A DNA stretch of 64,000 bases from Thiohalomonas denitrificans (GCA_020725115.1 DYFR01000014.1:23466-87465); one strand, 5' to 3'. Numbered from the stretch's first letter, positions 10,209-20,230 are shown. Translations and numbers: made by a program. Notes: generated by a model from the sequence alone, not told the origin.

Positions 10209-11582
10209 TTACAGAAAGGTCACGCCGACCTGGAACAGGCGTTCCACTTCGGGAATGCGCTTCTTGTCCACCACGAACAGGATGACATGATCTTCGGCTT
10301 CGATGGTGGTGTTGTGATGGGCGATGAGTACTTCGCTGCCGCGCACGATGGCGCCGATGGTGGTGCCGTGGGGCAGCTTGATGTCCTCGATGGCGCGGCC
10401 GACGACCTTGGATGATTTTTTGTCGCCGTGGGCCACCGCCTCGATGGCCTCGGCGGCACCACGGCGCAGCGAGTGTACCGCCGCGACGTCGCCGCGGCGC
10501 ACATGGGTGAGCAACGAACCGATGGTGGCCTGCTGCGGTGAAATGGCCACGTCGATTTCGCCGCTCTCCACCAGGTCGACGTAGGCGGCACGGTTGATCA
10601 GCGTCATCACCTTGCGCGCACCCAGGCGCTTGGCCAGCATCGAGGACAGGATGTTCGCCTCGTCGTCGTTGGTCAGTGCGCAGAAGATATCGGTCTCCTC
10701 GATATTTTCCTCCAGCAGCAGATCGCCATCAGCGGCATCGCCCTGCAGCACGATGGTGCGCGTCAACTCTTCCGACAGCGCCTTGGTGCGTGCCGTGTTG
10801 TGATCGATGAGCTTGACCTGATAATCGTTTTCCAGCGCGGCGGCGAGGCGTTTGCCGATATTGCCGCCACCGGCGATGATCACGCGCCGCGCCGGCTTTT
10901 CCTGCCGGCGCAGTTCGCTCATCACCGCGCGGATGTCCTTCTTGGCGGCAATGAAGAACACCTCGTCGTCGGCCTCGATGACGGTGGTGCCTTCCGGAAT
11001 GATGGGCCGGTTGCGGCGGTAGATGGCGGCGACACGGGTGTCGACGCCGGGCATGTGCTGACGCAGTTTCTGCAGTTCCTGTCCTACCAGCGGGCCGCCA
11101 TAGTAGGCCTTGACCGCCACCAGCTGTACCTTGCCCTCGGCGAAATTGAGCACCTGCAAGGCGCCGGGGTATTCGATCAGGCGATGGATGTAGTCGGTGA
11201 CCAGCTGCTCGGGGCTGATCAGCACGTCGACCGGGATGGCATCGGGACCGAACAGCTGCGGATGCACCAGATATTCGAGGGCACGCACACGGGCGATCTT
11301 GGTGGGGGTGCGGAACAGGGAATAGGCCACCTGGCAGGCCACCATGTTGGTTTCGTCGGAGTTGGTGACGGCGATCAGCATGTCGGCGTCCTCGGCGCCG
11401 GCACGCAGCAGCACCTCCGGATGCGAGGCCTGCCCTACCACGGTGCGCAGGTCGAGTCGATCCTGCAGCGCCTGCAGCCGTTGCGGCTCGGTATCGACCA
11501 GGGTGATATCGTTGGCTTCGCTGGCGAGGTTGTTGGCGAGGGAGGAACCCACCTGGCCGGCGCCGAGGATGATGATCTTCAT
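10209..11582 (-). CDS. trkA: Trk system potassium uptake regulator
   Basis: TrkA is the peripheral NAD(H)/ATP-binding gating ring of the Trk channel. The 457-residue protein has two RCK modules. The first begins [20 protein letters not shown]; the second begins [20 protein letters not shown] near residue 230. Each Rossmann fold is followed by a TrkA-C domain ([40 protein letters not shown]). ATG 11582 is used because the first Rossmann motif starts there; upstream residues in the longer frame come from a repeat. It lies downstream of ntrX, separated by a heptamer-arm repeat. Confidence 0.97.
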   Translation of the reverse strand: MKIIILGAGQVGSSLANNLASEANDITLVDTEPQRLQALQDRLDLRTVVGQASHPEVLLRAGAEDADMLIAVTNSDETNMVACQVAYSLFRTPTKIARVRALEYLVHPQLFGPDAIPVDVLISPEQLVTDYIHRLIEYPGALQVLNFAEGKVQLVAVKAYYGGPLVGQELQKLRQHMPGVDTRVAAIYRRNRPIIPEGTTVIEADDEVFFIAAKKDIRAVMSELRRQEKPARRVIIAGGGNIGKRLAAALENDYQVKLIDHNTARTKALSEELTRTIVLQGDAADGDLLLEENIEETDIFCALTNDDEANILSSMLAKRLGARKVMTLINRAAYVDLVESGEIDVAISPQQATIGSLLTHVRRGDVAAVHSLRRGAAEAIEAVAHGDKKSSKVVGRAIEDIKLPHGTTIGAIVRGSEVLIAHHNTTIEAEDHVILFVVDKKRIPEVERLFQVGVTFL

Positions 11583-11634
11583 GGCCGAGTATCCGCTGTG
11601 CGTTGGGCGCGCATTGTAGTTGAGGCTTAGAAGC

Positions 11635-11760
11635 AGATACAAGTTACAAGTGGCAAGATACAAGGGGAGGAGCGCGCTGTGCGCACGGCTATTTGGATTC
11701 AAAACAGCACGAGCGCAGCGAGTTCACTCCCTTGTATCTTTCCTCTTTGCTCTTGTATCT
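11635..11760. repeat. heptamer-arm inverted repeat, copy 3 (GATACAA type)
   Basis: The left arm has four heptamers of the GATACAA/GTTACAA type (11635-11665) and the right arm has four in inverse orientation (11731-11760). The core of about 60 bp between them, read on the minus strand, closely matches the core of copy 4 (AACTCGCTGCGCTC, then TGCTGTTTTGAAT). The copy is therefore inverted relative to copy 4. Its right end is 4 bases from the ntrX stop codon. Confidence 0.85.
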
Positions 11761-11763
11761 ACC

Positions 11764-13125
11764 CTAACCTCGGCTCTTGGCATCAATACCCAAGGATTTC
11801 AGTTTCCGGTACAGATGGGTGCGTTCGATGCCGGAATGCTGGGCTACCTGGTTGATGTTGCCGTCGAGGCGGGCCAGCAGTTCGATAAAGTAGTTGCGCT
11901 CGAACTTCTCCCGCGCCTCGCGTAGCGGCAGGTCGGCGTCCGTTGTCAGCGCGGCCGGCGTCATGCTGCGCGCGGCGCCCAGCGCCGCATCCACCTCGCC
12001 GGCATCGATTTCGCTGCTGCTGCCGACGATGAGCAGACGCTGCACCAGATTGCGCAGTTCACGCACATTGCCGGGCCAGGGATAGTTGCGCAGACGGTTT
12101 TGTGCCGCCACGGTGAAGGTGCGGTAGGGCAGTTTCTCCTGGCTGACGAAATGCTCGATGTAAAAGGTGATCAGGTCGGTGACATCCTCGCTGTGCTCAC
12201 GCAGTGGCGGCACGCCGAGCGGCACGACATTGAGATGGTAGTAGAGGTCGTTGCGGAAGCTGCCGTCGCGCACGCGCTGCGCCAGGTCGTGATGGGTGGC
12301 GGCGATGACGCGCACGTCCACCTTGACCGGCTCGGTGCCGCCGACGCGGTGATAGCTGCGCGTCTCCAGCGCACCCAGCAGGCGTGCCTGGGTGGCGCTG
12401 TCCATGTCGCCGATGTCGTCCAGGAACAGTGTGCCGCCGTTGGCCTGCTCCAGCAGACCATAGTGCACCTTGTCGTCTTCTTCGCTGCCGAACAGCTCCA
12501 CCATCGCATTGTCGCCCAGCAGCGAGGCGACGCCGACATCGACGAAGGGGCCGTCGCGGCGCGGGCTGCAGGCGTGCAGGTAGCGCGCCATCACGCCCTT
12601 GCCGCTGCCGGATTCGCCGCTGATCAGTACCGTGGTGTCGTGCTGGGCAACGCGCTTGATCTGTTCGCGCAGCTGCTGCATCACGCTGCTGCGGCCGATG
12701 GGTTCGCCGACGGGCTGCGCCAGCCGTTTCAGCCCCACCACTTCGCGATGCAGGTTGTAGGCCTCCAGCGCCCGTTTCACGGTGGTCAGCAACTTGGCCA
12801 GTGACAGCGGTTTCTCGATGAAGTCGTAGGCCCCGAGGCGGGTGGCCTCCACGGCGGTTTCCACCGTGCCGTGGCCCGACATCATGATCACGGGGGCGGT
12901 GAGCGGGCCCTCCTCGCTCCACTCCTTGAGCAGGGAGATGCCATCGGTATCCGGCATCCAGATGTCCAGCAAGACCAGATCGGGCCGGCGCGCCTTGCGC
13001 GCCTTGCGCGCGCTGGCGGCATTTTCCGCCATGTCCACCTCGTAGCCTTCGTCGCGCAGGATGTCCTGCAGCAACGAACGGATGTCCGGCTCGTCGTCCA
13101 CTACCAGGATGTAGCCGTGCGCCAT
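11764..13125 (-). CDS. ntrX: NtrX-type response regulator of the NtrC family, lacking GAFTGA
   Basis: A 453-residue response regulator paired with NtrY. The N-terminal receiver has ILVVDDEPDIRSLLQD, the phosphorylatable Asp in DLVLLDIWMPDTDG, and YDFIEKPLSL. The AAA+ domain has a Walker A GESGSGKG (usual Glu replaced by Gly), Walker B GGTLFLDDIGDMD and SFRNDLYYHLNVVPLGVPPL. The loop that normally carries GAFTGA, used to contact sigma-54, reads ELFGSEEDDKVHYGLLEQA and lacks the motif. The C-terminus has a Fis-type HTH (INQVAQHSGIERTHLYRKL). It probably acts as a sigma-54-independent regulator in redox, nitrogen or envelope control, as suggested for NtrX elsewhere. Confidence 0.92.
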   Translation of the reverse strand: MAHGYILVVDDEPDIRSLLQDILRDEGYEVDMAENAASARKARKARRPDLVLLDIWMPDTDGISLLKEWSEEGPLTAPVIMMSGHGTVETAVEATRLGAYDFIEKPLSLAKLLTTVKRALEAYNLHREVVGLKRLAQPVGEPIGRSSVMQQLREQIKRVAQHDTTVLISGESGSGKGVMARYLHACSPRRDGPFVDVGVASLLGDNAMVELFGSEEDDKVHYGLLEQANGGTLFLDDIGDMDSATQARLLGALETRSYHRVGGTEPVKVDVRVIAATHHDLAQRVRDGSFRNDLYYHLNVVPLGVPPLREHSEDVTDLITFYIEHFVSQEKLPYRTFTVAAQNRLRNYPWPGNVRELRNLVQRLLIVGSSSEIDAGEVDAALGAARSMTPAALTTDADLPLREAREKFERNYFIELLARLDGNINQVAQHSGIERTHLYRKLKSLGIDAKSRG

Positions 13126-13147
13126 GGTTTTGAATCCTCTGTGTGTA

Positions 13148-13316
13148 TCAGGGCCGGGGTCTAGAAATCAGATACAAGATACAAGTGACAAGATACAAGG
13201 GAATGAACTCGCTGCGCTCATGCTGTTTTGAATTCAAATGGCCGTGCGCGCCGCGCACACCTTCCCTTGTATCTTTCCTCTTCACTCTTGTATCTGATTT
13301 CTAGTTCCTGGCCCCT
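13148..13316. repeat. heptamer-arm inverted repeat, copy 4 (GATACAA type, longest)
   Basis: The outer arms CTAGAAATCAGATACAAG (13161-13178) and its inverse (13285-13302) extend through flanking GGGCC/GGCCC bases. Each arm carries four heptamers of the GATACAA type. The core (about 13199-13262) includes GAACTCGCTGCGCTCATG and TGCTGTTTTGAATTCAAA. The right arm runs into ntrY, whose last codons and TGA stop (13282-13284) are made of repeat sequence. Confidence 0.88.
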
Positions 13317-15489
13317 CATCCCGAGCCTTCACCGGCAAGCGAATGATAATGCACGCGCCCCCTTCGGGCAGGTTCTCCACCCAAATCATGCCGCCGTGCT
13401 CTTCCGTGATCTTCTTGACGATGGCCAGCCCCAGGCCGGTGCCCTTGGGTTTGCTGGTGACGTAGGGCTCGAACAGGTTGGTCAGCAGTTCTTCGGGGAT
13501 GCCGGGGCCATCATCGCATACGCCGAGTTCCACATAGCGGCAGCCCGTTTCCTCGGCGCAGCGGGTGGTGATGCGCAGGTGGGCGCCGTCATGACCGCAG
13601 GCCTCCAGCGCATTCTTGATCAGGTTGTGCAGAACCTGGCGCAGGCGGCCGGCATCGGCCTCGATGGCAGGGGTACGGGCATCCAGCTGCAGGTCGAAGC
13701 TGACCGGCCGGTGGTCGGTGCGATACAGATCGACCACCTCGCTGATGATGCGGTTCATGCCCACCATTTCCAGCCGCATCTGCGGCGGGCGGGCGTAGTC
13801 GGAGAAGGCCTTCACCATTTCCTTCAGGGCCTCCACCTGCTGCACGATGGTATGGGTGGAACGGTCCAGTACCTCGGCGTCCGCTGCCGGCATGGTGGTG
13901 AGGTACTTGTGACGCAGCCGTTCGGCGGAGAGCTGGATCGGGGTAAGCGGGTTCTTGATTTCGTGGGCCAGGCGCCGTGCCACCTCGCCCCAGGCGGCAT
14001 CGCGCTGGGCCTGGATCAGGGCGGTGATGTCGTCGAACACGATGACATGCCCGCCGCCGATCTGTTCGTTGCCCGGCAGCAGGGCGCCACGGCACATCAG
14101 CACCTGGCGACCCTTCGGGCCGAACAACACCAGTTCGGCGCGCCAGTCCGGCTCGGCCGGTGTCAGGTGCGGCAGCAGGGCCGCGACGAACTGATCCAGC
14201 ACCGGGTGGCGCCCCGGCAGTTCCTGCAGTGGCCGGCCTACCACATCGTCCAGTTCGGCACCGAGGATATGGCCGGCGGCGGCATTGACCGTGTGCAGCA
14301 CGCCGTCACCGTCCAGGGTGAGCACGCCGGAGGAAAGGCGGCCCAGCACCGCCTCCAGGTAGGTGCGCTGTTCCTCGGCCTGGCGCTGGCTGTGGCGTGC
14401 GGCCAGCTGGCTCTGGGCGATCTTGTAGGTCATTTCGTTGAAGGAGCGCACCAGAAAGCCCAGTTCGTCACGGCCGGGCAGGGGCAGACGCTTGTCATAA
14501 TCGCCCTCGGCTACCGCACGGGTGCCCTCGGCCAGGTCGCGGATCGGTGCCACCAGCCGCCGCGCCGAGAAAAAGGCGGCCCACACGGCGGTGAGCAGCG
14601 ACAGCAGCAGGATCAGCGACAGGGTGAGGGTGAAGCTGTATTTGAGCGGCTGGCGCAGGAAGGCCAGTTCCTTGTACTGGGAATAGGCCTCCTGCACGCT
14701 GTCGGCTAGCTGGCTGAGGCGTTCCGCCACCGGGAACAGGGCATGCAGCACGCGGGATTCGGCCCCCGGCTCCAGTGACGGCAGGGTGACGGCGACACGC
14801 ACGTGCATGCCGGCATCGCCCAGCGGTTCCAGGCGGGCGTAGTCCAGGCCCTGGCGCAGCTGCTGCAGCACCGCCTCGCTCGGCATGGCCGGGATGATGG
14901 CGCTGGGGTCCATGCTGGCACTGGCGATGGGGCGGCCGCGCAGGGTGAGCAGGGTCATCTCCGCCGCCTCGCTGTTCTGGCGCAGCTCATTCAGTTTCAG
15001 CGCCGCCGTGCCGTCCGGCACCGGCCCCAGTTCGCCGGCGGCCTGGCGCGTCTGGCGCAACAGTTCACGCAGGCGGCCGTCGAGGGAGGCGCGGCCCAGC
15101 TCCAGCGCATCTTCCAGTGACTTTTCCACCCGCAGGTCGAACCAGCTGTCGATGCCGCGGTGGAGGAACTGCAGCGAGAAGTAATACACCACCGACACCG
15201 GCGCCAGCGCCAGCAGCACGAACATCACGACCAGCCGCAGGGTCAGGCGCGAGCCCGGGGCATGTTCGCGGTACTGCTGCAGCAGGTGAACCAGGTTGCG
15301 CCCGATGAGGGCGAGCAGCAGCAGCAGGGCCAGGATGTTCACTGCCAGCAGCAAGGAATAGAGGCGGCCGAACAGGGCGGTGTTCTGGGTGGCGCCGCTC
15401 ATCAGGTAGAACGATGCCAGCAGCAGCACAAACAGCAGTGCCACCGGCCGCGGCCCGGAGGTGAGGCGCTTTAAGGCGTCAAGGAGCAT
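13282..15489 (-). CDS. ntrY: NtrY-type sensor histidine kinase
   Basis: A 735-residue membrane sensor kinase. The N-terminus has several membrane helices (PVALLFVLLLASFYL, SLLLAVNILALLLLLALIG, RLVVMFVLLALAPVSVVYYF), a periplasmic region with SLEDALELGRASLDGRL, another helix (FTLTLSLILLLSLLTAVWAA) and a HAMP segment. A PAS domain follows (LEAVLGRLSSGVLTLDGDGV). The kinase core has the H-box HEIKNPLTPIQLSAERL, and N/G boxes in LHNLIKNALEACG, CDDGPGIPEE and GTGLGLAIVKKI. ATG 15489 overlaps the end of the DUF4390 gene. The natural C-terminus is probably KARDEG; the last residues derive from the repeat. Confidence 0.95.
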   Translation of the reverse strand: MLLDALKRLTSGPRPVALLFVLLLASFYLMSGATQNTALFGRLYSLLLAVNILALLLLLALIGRNLVHLLQQYREHAPGSRLTLRLVVMFVLLALAPVSVVYYFSLQFLHRGIDSWFDLRVEKSLEDALELGRASLDGRLRELLRQTRQAAGELGPVPDGTAALKLNELRQNSEAAEMTLLTLRGRPIASASMDPSAIIPAMPSEAVLQQLRQGLDYARLEPLGDAGMHVRVAVTLPSLEPGAESRVLHALFPVAERLSQLADSVQEAYSQYKELAFLRQPLKYSFTLTLSLILLLSLLTAVWAAFFSARRLVAPIRDLAEGTRAVAEGDYDKRLPLPGRDELGFLVRSFNEMTYKIAQSQLAARHSQRQAEEQRTYLEAVLGRLSSGVLTLDGDGVLHTVNAAAGHILGAELDDVVGRPLQELPGRHPVLDQFVAALLPHLTPAEPDWRAELVLFGPKGRQVLMCRGALLPGNEQIGGGHVIVFDDITALIQAQRDAAWGEVARRLAHEIKNPLTPIQLSAERLRHKYLTTMPAADAEVLDRSTHTIVQQVEALKEMVKAFSDYARPPQMRLEMVGMNRIISEVVDLYRTDHRPVSFDLQLDARTPAIEADAGRLRQVLHNLIKNALEACGHDGAHLRITTRCAEETGCRYVELGVCDDGPGIPEELLTNLFEPYVTSKPKGTGLGLAIVKKITEEHGGMIWVENLPEGGACIIIRLPVKARDEGPGTRNQIQE

Positions 15490-16031
15490 GTGTACCACGC
15501 GCTCGACAGGCGCCAGGCGGGGGTGACATAGGCCACCGGCCGCAGCGGTGCCGGCAGCGCCTCGATATCCAGGGCGGTGCGGAGTTGCACCTGATACTCC
15601 TCGCCCGGCGCGATCAGGTCGGCCTCCAGCAGCGGGAAATCGTCCAGGGCGCCGAGGGCGGCCAGGGCCAGGTTGAGGGTGTGGTAGATGGTCAGTGTGC
15701 CGCTGTTCAGGTTGCGCAGCAGGTACTGATCGGAAAAGGCGTGATAGGTGAGCTGGTGGCGCTGTTCCAGCTTCTTCACCGTTTCGTTGGCCCACCAGCG
15801 CCGCAGGCGCTGCACCTCGATCTCCAGGCGCAGGGTGAGGGGAACGCCGCTGTTGAGGGCGTCGAGCATCTCGGTGCTGAGCTGATAGTCGATGCGGGCG
15901 GTGAGCTGGTAGGACTCATCCTGCAGCTTGGTGGCGGCAGCGCGCACCTCGAAACCGCTGGCGTGGCTGGCCGCAGCGCACAGCCCGAGGGCGAGCACGC
16001 ACAGCAACCGGCGCCAGCCGGCTGGCGCCAT
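15471..16031 (-). CDS. DUF4390 family exported protein
   Basis: A 186-residue protein with a signal peptide (LLCVLALGLCAAASHASG) and the DUF4390 pattern: FEVRAAATKLQDESYQLTAR, EMLDALNSGVPLTLRLEIEV, RWWANETVKKLEQRHQLTYH. Homologues usually lie just before ntrY and may be an accessory envelope partner of the NtrY sensor. Its function has not been worked out as far as I know. ATG 16031 is one base past the rsmB stop, and the 3' end overlaps ntrY by 19 bases, so rsmB, this gene and ntrY are probably translationally coupled. Confidence 0.88.
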   Translation of the reverse strand: MAPAGWRRLLCVLALGLCAAASHASGFEVRAAATKLQDESYQLTARIDYQLSTEMLDALNSGVPLTLRLEIEVQRLRRWWANETVKKLEQRHQLTYHAFSDQYLLRNLNSGTLTIYHTLNLALAALGALDDFPLLEADLIAPGEEYQVQLRTALDIEALPAPLRPVAYVTPAWRLSSAWYTCSLTP

Positions 16032-16032
16032 G

Positions 16033-17343
16033 TCATGCCTTGCCGAGAGCTGCGTAATAAAAACCATCCATTCCATTCTCGCCGGGCAGGATTTGCCGCC
16101 CCGCGGCCACGGCCTGTCCCCAGGCAGTGGCAAGGGGGAGTTCGCGCGCCTGCGCCTCATCATGCAGGAACGCCGTCACCTGTCCGGCGTTCTCCGCCGT
16201 GAGTATCGAGCAGGTGGCGTAGACAAGGATACCGCCCGGCGCCAGCAAGGGCCACAGCGCACGCAGCAGCCGCGCCTGCTGCGCCGCCAGTGTCGTGATG
16301 TCCTCGGGTCGGCGCAAGGCCTTGATGTCGGGGTGGCGGCGGATCACGCCGCTGCCGGAGCAGGGGGCGTCGAGCAGGATGCGATCGAAGGGGCGGCCGT
16401 CCCACCAGGTCGCCGGGTCGCCGGCATCGCCGGTGCACAGTTCCGCCGTGAGTCCCAGCCGCGTCAGGTTTTCCTCCACCCGTGTCAGCCGTTCCGCCTC
16501 GCTATCCAGCGCCAGCAGTGCAAGCTCGGGACAGGTTTCCAGGATGTGGCCGGTCTTGCCGCCGGGGGCGGCGCAGGCATCCAGCACGCGTTGCCCCGGT
16601 GCCAGTTGCAGCAGGCCGGCGGCGAGCTGCGCCGCAGTGTCCTGTACCGACACGTCGCCGTCGGCAAAGCCCGGCAATCGCTCCACCACCACGGGAGTCT
16701 CCAGGGTGATCGCATCCGTGGCATGGAGGGCGGGGCTGGCGGCGAGGCCGGCCTGCTGCAGTCGCTCCAGATACTGTTCGCGGCTGCCGCGCAGGCGGTT
16801 CACGCGCAGGGTCATGGGCGGGCGTTCGTTATTGGCTGCGGCGATGGCCTGCCAGTGATCGGGCCAGTCCTGCTGGAAGCGGGCCAGCAGCCAGGCGGGG
16901 TGGGCCAGGGCGGCGGCCTCGGCGGCATCCACCACGGCGAGCAGTTCTTCCTGTTCCCGCGTCAGCCGGCGCAGCACGCCGTTGAGCAGGCCGCGCGCCC
17001 ACTCCTTGTGCAGCCGCGCGGTGGCCTCCACGGTAAGCGATACCGCGGCATGGGGCGGCACATTGAGGTAGAGCAGCTGGTACAGGCCGGCCAGCAGCAG
17101 GGCATGCACATCGCCATCGCGTGCGCGCAGCGGCTTGTCCAGCAGCAGCCCGGCCAGGGCCTCCAGCCGCGGCGCCCAGCGCAGGGTGCCATAGCACAGT
17201 TCCTGGGCCAGGCCGCGCTCGGCAGGCGGCACGCCGGCCAGTGCCGGCGGCAGTACCGCGGCCAGCGAGCGCCCCTCGGCCAGCACCTGGTGGATTACTT
17301 TGGCCGCCGCACTGCGGGCGTCGTCATGTTTGACCTTAGCCAT
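16033..17343 (-). CDS. rsmB: 16S rRNA (cytosine-967-C5)-methyltransferase
   Basis: RsmB methylates C967 of 16S rRNA. The 436-residue protein has an N-terminal NusB-like RNA-binding domain ([35 protein letters not shown]) and a C-terminal Rossmann domain. That domain has SAM motif [35 protein letters not shown] with the first catalytic Cys, and [16 protein letters not shown] with the second. ATG 17343 overlaps the 3' end of fmt by eight bases; a longer open frame into fmt is only a shadow. Confidence 0.96.
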   Translation of the reverse strand: MAKVKHDDARSAAAKVIHQVLAEGRSLAAVLPPALAGVPPAERGLAQELCYGTLRWAPRLEALAGLLLDKPLRARDGDVHALLLAGLYQLLYLNVPPHAAVSLTVEATARLHKEWARGLLNGVLRRLTREQEELLAVVDAAEAAALAHPAWLLARFQQDWPDHWQAIAAANNERPPMTLRVNRLRGSREQYLERLQQAGLAASPALHATDAITLETPVVVERLPGFADGDVSVQDTAAQLAAGLLQLAPGQRVLDACAAPGGKTGHILETCPELALLALDSEAERLTRVEENLTRLGLTAELCTGDAGDPATWWDGRPFDRILLDAPCSGSGVIRRHPDIKALRRPEDITTLAAQQARLLRALWPLLAPGGILVYATCSILTAENAGQVTAFLHDEAQARELPLATAWGQAVAAGRQILPGENGMDGFYYAALGKA

Positions 17344-18286
17344 TGCCGAGGGTCGCTCCGTCAAGGGTGTGGGCGTTGAGGAAATCGGCGGCGGCCAGCG
17401 GTTTGCCGCCGGGCAGCTGCACGCGCAACAGGCGCAGCAGCCCGTTGCCGGTGGCGACGTCGATGCCGTCACGGCCGGCGCGCAGCACCTGGCCAGGGCT
17501 GGCGCTGTGGGCTTCGTCCAGCGCTTCGGCCTGCCAGATGCGCAGCACCTCGTCGCCGAGACGGGCCTGGGCCACCGGCCAGGGATTGAAGGCGCGCACC
17601 TGGCGCGACAGCTCGAGGGCACTGCGGCTCCAGTCGATGGCCGCCTCGGCCTTGTCCAGCTTTTTGGCGTAATTGGCCAAGGCGTCGTCCTGTGCCTCGC
17701 CGCGCAGGGTGCCGGCCTGGAGCTGATCCAGGGCGGTGAGTATGGCCGCGGCGCCCAGGGCGGCGAGGCGGTCATGCAGGCTGGCGGCGGTATCGTCGGC
17801 GCCGATGGGGGTGGCGACCCTGTGCAGCATGGCGCCGGTATCGAGTCCCACGTCCATCTGCATGATGGTGATGCCGGTCTCCGGATCGCCGGCCAGAATG
17901 GCGCGCTGGATCGGCGCCGCCCCGCGCCAGCGCGGCAAGAGCGAGGCATGGATGTTGAGGCAGCCGTAACGCGGCAACTCCAGCACGGCCCTGGGCAGCA
18001 GCAGGCCGTAGGCGGCGACAATCATCACGTCGGGCCGGAGGGTGGCCAGTTCCGCCTGCGCCGCCTCATCCTTCAGTGACAACGGCTGGTACACCGGCAC
18101 GCCGTGTTCCAGCGCCAGCGCCTTGACCGGGCTGGGGGTGAGCTTGCGGCCGCGCCCCGCCGGACGGTCGGGCTGGGTGTAGGCGGCAACGACGCGGTGG
18201 CGCGAGGCCAGCAGCGCCCGCAGGGCCACGGCGGCAAACTCCGGCGTGCCGGCAAAGATGATGTTCAGGGCAGGGAACGTGTTCAT
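17336..18286 (-). CDS. fmt: methionyl-tRNA formyltransferase
   Basis: Fmt formylates initiator Met-tRNA using 10-formyl-THF. The 316-residue protein has [20 protein letters not shown], the KLTPSPVK loop, and the catalytic triad region [20 protein letters not shown] with [21 protein letters not shown]-terminal OB-type tRNA-binding domain ([11 protein letters not shown]) follows. It lies downstream of def on the same strand, but a palindromic octamer element separates the two. It overlaps rsmB at its 3' end. Confidence 0.97.
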   Translation of the reverse strand: MNTFPALNIIFAGTPEFAAVALRALLASRHRVVAAYTQPDRPAGRGRKLTPSPVKALALEHGVPVYQPLSLKDEAAQAELATLRPDVMIVAAYGLLLPRAVLELPRYGCLNIHASLLPRWRGAAPIQRAILAGDPETGITIMQMDVGLDTGAMLHRVATPIGADDTAASLHDRLAALGAAAILTALDQLQAGTLRGEAQDDALANYAKKLDKAEAAIDWSRSALELSRQVRAFNPWPVAQARLGDEVLRIWQAEALDEAHSASPGQVLRAGRDGIDVATGNGLLRLLRVQLPGGKPLAAADFLNAHTLDGATLGNG

Positions 18287-18303
18287 TCGGGTCTCAAAAT
18301 TGC

Positions 18304-18378
18304 CACCGCCGAGACGCAGAGGACGCAGAGAAAATCATTTGATCGGAAAATCTCTGCGTCCTCCGCGTCTCGGCGGTA
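18304..18378. repeat. octamer-arm palindrome copy between def and fmt
   Basis: 25-bp arms (18306-18330 and 18352-18376) pair with one mismatch around an A+T-rich loop of 21 bases. The arm reads CCGCCGAGACGCAGAGG and onward, built from units of about 8 bp like CGCAGAGA. It interrupts the def-fmt gene pair and could act as an intra-operon processing or termination hairpin. Confidence 0.85.
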
Positions 18379-18390
18379 GGAAGGGACTTT

Positions 18391-18894
18391 CTACAGCGTC
18401 TGACGGCGCAGTTTTTCCAGCTTCTTGCGGATGCGCTCGCGCTTGAGGCTGGAGAGGTAGTCCACGAACAGCTTGCCCTCCAGGTGATCCATTTCGTGCT
18501 GGATGCACACCGCCAGCAGTCCGTCGGTCTCCAGTTCGAAGGGCTGGCCGTCGCGATTGAGGGCGCGCACCTTCACCCTTTCCGCCCGCTCCACGGTTTC
18601 ATAGACACCGGGCACCGACAGGCAGCCCTCGTCCATCTGCTCCACGCCGTCGCGGCTGATGATTTCGGGATTGATGAATACCCGGGGCTCATTTTTCTCT
18701 TCCGACACGTCGATGACGATGACGCGCTGGTGCACATTCACCTGGGTGGCCGCCAGGCCGATGCCCGGTGCGTCGTACATGGTATCGAACATGTCATCCA
18801 CCAGGCGGCGGATGGTGTCGTCCACCTGCGTTACCGGCGCGGCGCGGGTGCGCAGGCGTGGATCGGGAAAATGGAGGATGTTGAGGAGGGCCAT
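18391..18894 (-). CDS. def: peptide deformylase
   Basis: Def removes the formyl group from nascent proteins. The 167-residue protein has all three metal/active-site motifs: GIGLAATQ (motif 1), EGCLSVPG (motif 2, metal Cys) and [17 protein letters not shown] (motif 3, HEMDH). ATG 18894 is chosen because [15 protein letters not shown] is the family N-terminus; the extra six upstream residues are unlikely. It is divergent from the LysM gene. Confidence 0.97.
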   Translation of the reverse strand: MALLNILHFPDPRLRTRAAPVTQVDDTIRRLVDDMFDTMYDAPGIGLAATQVNVHQRVIVIDVSEEKNEPRVFINPEIISRDGVEQMDEGCLSVPGVYETVERAERVKVRALNRDGQPFELETDGLLAVCIQHEMDHLEGKLFVDYLSSLKRERIRKKLEKLRRQTL

Positions 18895-19074
18895 GGTGGT
18901 TTTCCGTGACAAACCTATAGTAATTGCGCAAGACTTGCTGCTAAAGTAATGATGATACTAGGTTCTGACTCTCAGGACGACCCGCCAATCTGATTCTGCG
19001 GGTAGGGGTCAGTACGGGGAAACCGTTCCACCGGGACGGCCTCTGAATTCGACACAAACATCTACGGGACGCCC

Positions 19075-20205
19075 ATGGAAAAGAATCCGCTCCGTATCCC
19101 CCGGCTGCTCACCGCCCTGGCGGCGGCAGCCATTGTCGTCGGTTGTGCCGGCACGCCGCAACAGCCGCCCGCCCCTGAGGCGCAACCTGAGCCGGTGGCC
19201 GCCCCTGTCCCCGCGCCGCTGGTGGTGAAGCCCGAGGCCCCGCAACGCTATGTGGTGGTGAAGGGCGATACCCTGTGGGATATCTCCTCCCGCTTCCTGA
19301 CAGACCCGTGGCGCTGGCCGGAGTTGTGGGACAGCAATCCGCAGATCGCCAACCCGCACCTGATCTATCCCGGTGATGTCCTGATCCTGGCGTACAGGGA
19401 TGGACGTCCAATCATCCAGATTCACCGTGGCGGCGTCATCAGTACCACCGCCCCCGGCATTCCCGAGCAACGGCTGTCGCCGAAGGTGCGGGTGGAAGGG
19501 CTGGATCGCGCCATTCCCACCATCCCCATCGACGCCATCCGCCCGTTCCTGAGCCGCCCGCGCGTGGTGACCGAGAAGGAGCTGGAGGCCGCACCCTACA
19601 TCATCTCCACGGCCGACAAGCATCTCATCGCCGGCCCTGGCCATCGCGTCTATGTGCGCGGCCTGGCCGATGCCGACATGACCGAATACGTGGTGGTGCG
19701 CCCCGGCGATATTTACCGCAATCCGGACAATCCGCGGGAGATCATCGGCTACGAGGCGATTCATCTGGGTGATGTGCAGCTGAAGGAGTTCAGCGGCGTG
19801 TCCACCCTGCAGATCACCTCGTCCACACGCGAGATATTGAACGGTGACCGCCTGTTGCCGGCCAATGACAGCCTGCCTGACACCAGCTTCATGCCGCGTG
19901 CACCGAAGGACAAGGTGATGGGGAAGATCATCGCCGTCCCCGGCGGTGTCTCCCTCATCGGCCAGTACCAGGTGGTCGCCATCAGCCTCGGCCAGCGCGA
20001 GGGGATGGAGCCGGGTCATGTACTGGCCATCTACCAGTCCGGCGAGATGGTGCGTGATCGCCTGCGCGACAATGAGCTGGTCAAGATGCCTGATGAGCAT
20101 GCCGGTACGCTGATGATATTCCGCACCTTCGAGCGTGTCAGTTACGGGCTGGTGATGAAGGCAACCCGCACCATGCACGTGATGGACATGGTCACCAACC
20201 CGTAA
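19075..20205 (+). CDS. LysM-domain lipoprotein
   Basis: A 376-residue lipoprotein with a hydrophobic leader and lipobox VVGC (ALAAAAIVVGCAG), followed by a Pro/Ala-rich linker. One LysM domain comes next (YVVVKGDTLWDISSRFL, WPELWDSNPQIANPHLIYPG), which binds peptidoglycan. The rest (about residues 120-376) is a conserved extension of unknown role. Homologues stand upstream of dprA in pseudomonads as well, so the arrangement is an old one. Divergent from def across a 180-bp gap that must hold both promoters. Confidence 0.92.
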   Translation: MEKNPLRIPRLLTALAAAAIVVGCAGTPQQPPAPEAQPEPVAAPVPAPLVVKPEAPQRYVVVKGDTLWDISSRFLTDPWRWPELWDSNPQIANPHLIYPGDVLILAYRDGRPIIQIHRGGVISTTAPGIPEQRLSPKVRVEGLDRAIPTIPIDAIRPFLSRPRVVTEKELEAAPYIISTADKHLIAGPGHRVYVRGLADADMTEYVVVRPGDIYRNPDNPREIIGYEAIHLGDVQLKEFSGVSTLQITSSTREILNGDRLLPANDSLPDTSFMPRAPKDKVMGKIIAVPGGVSLIGQYQVVAISLGQREGMEPGHVLAIYQSGEMVRDRLRDNELVKMPDEHAGTLMIFRTFERVSYGLVMKATRTMHVMDMVTNP

Positions 20206-20230
20206 GCGGCAAAGTCCGCTTCACCCTGCA

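Noticed and set aside
17344..18021. N-terminal extension of rsmB into fmt
   Set aside because: fmt is certain in the other frame and rsmB motifs begin after ATG 17343.
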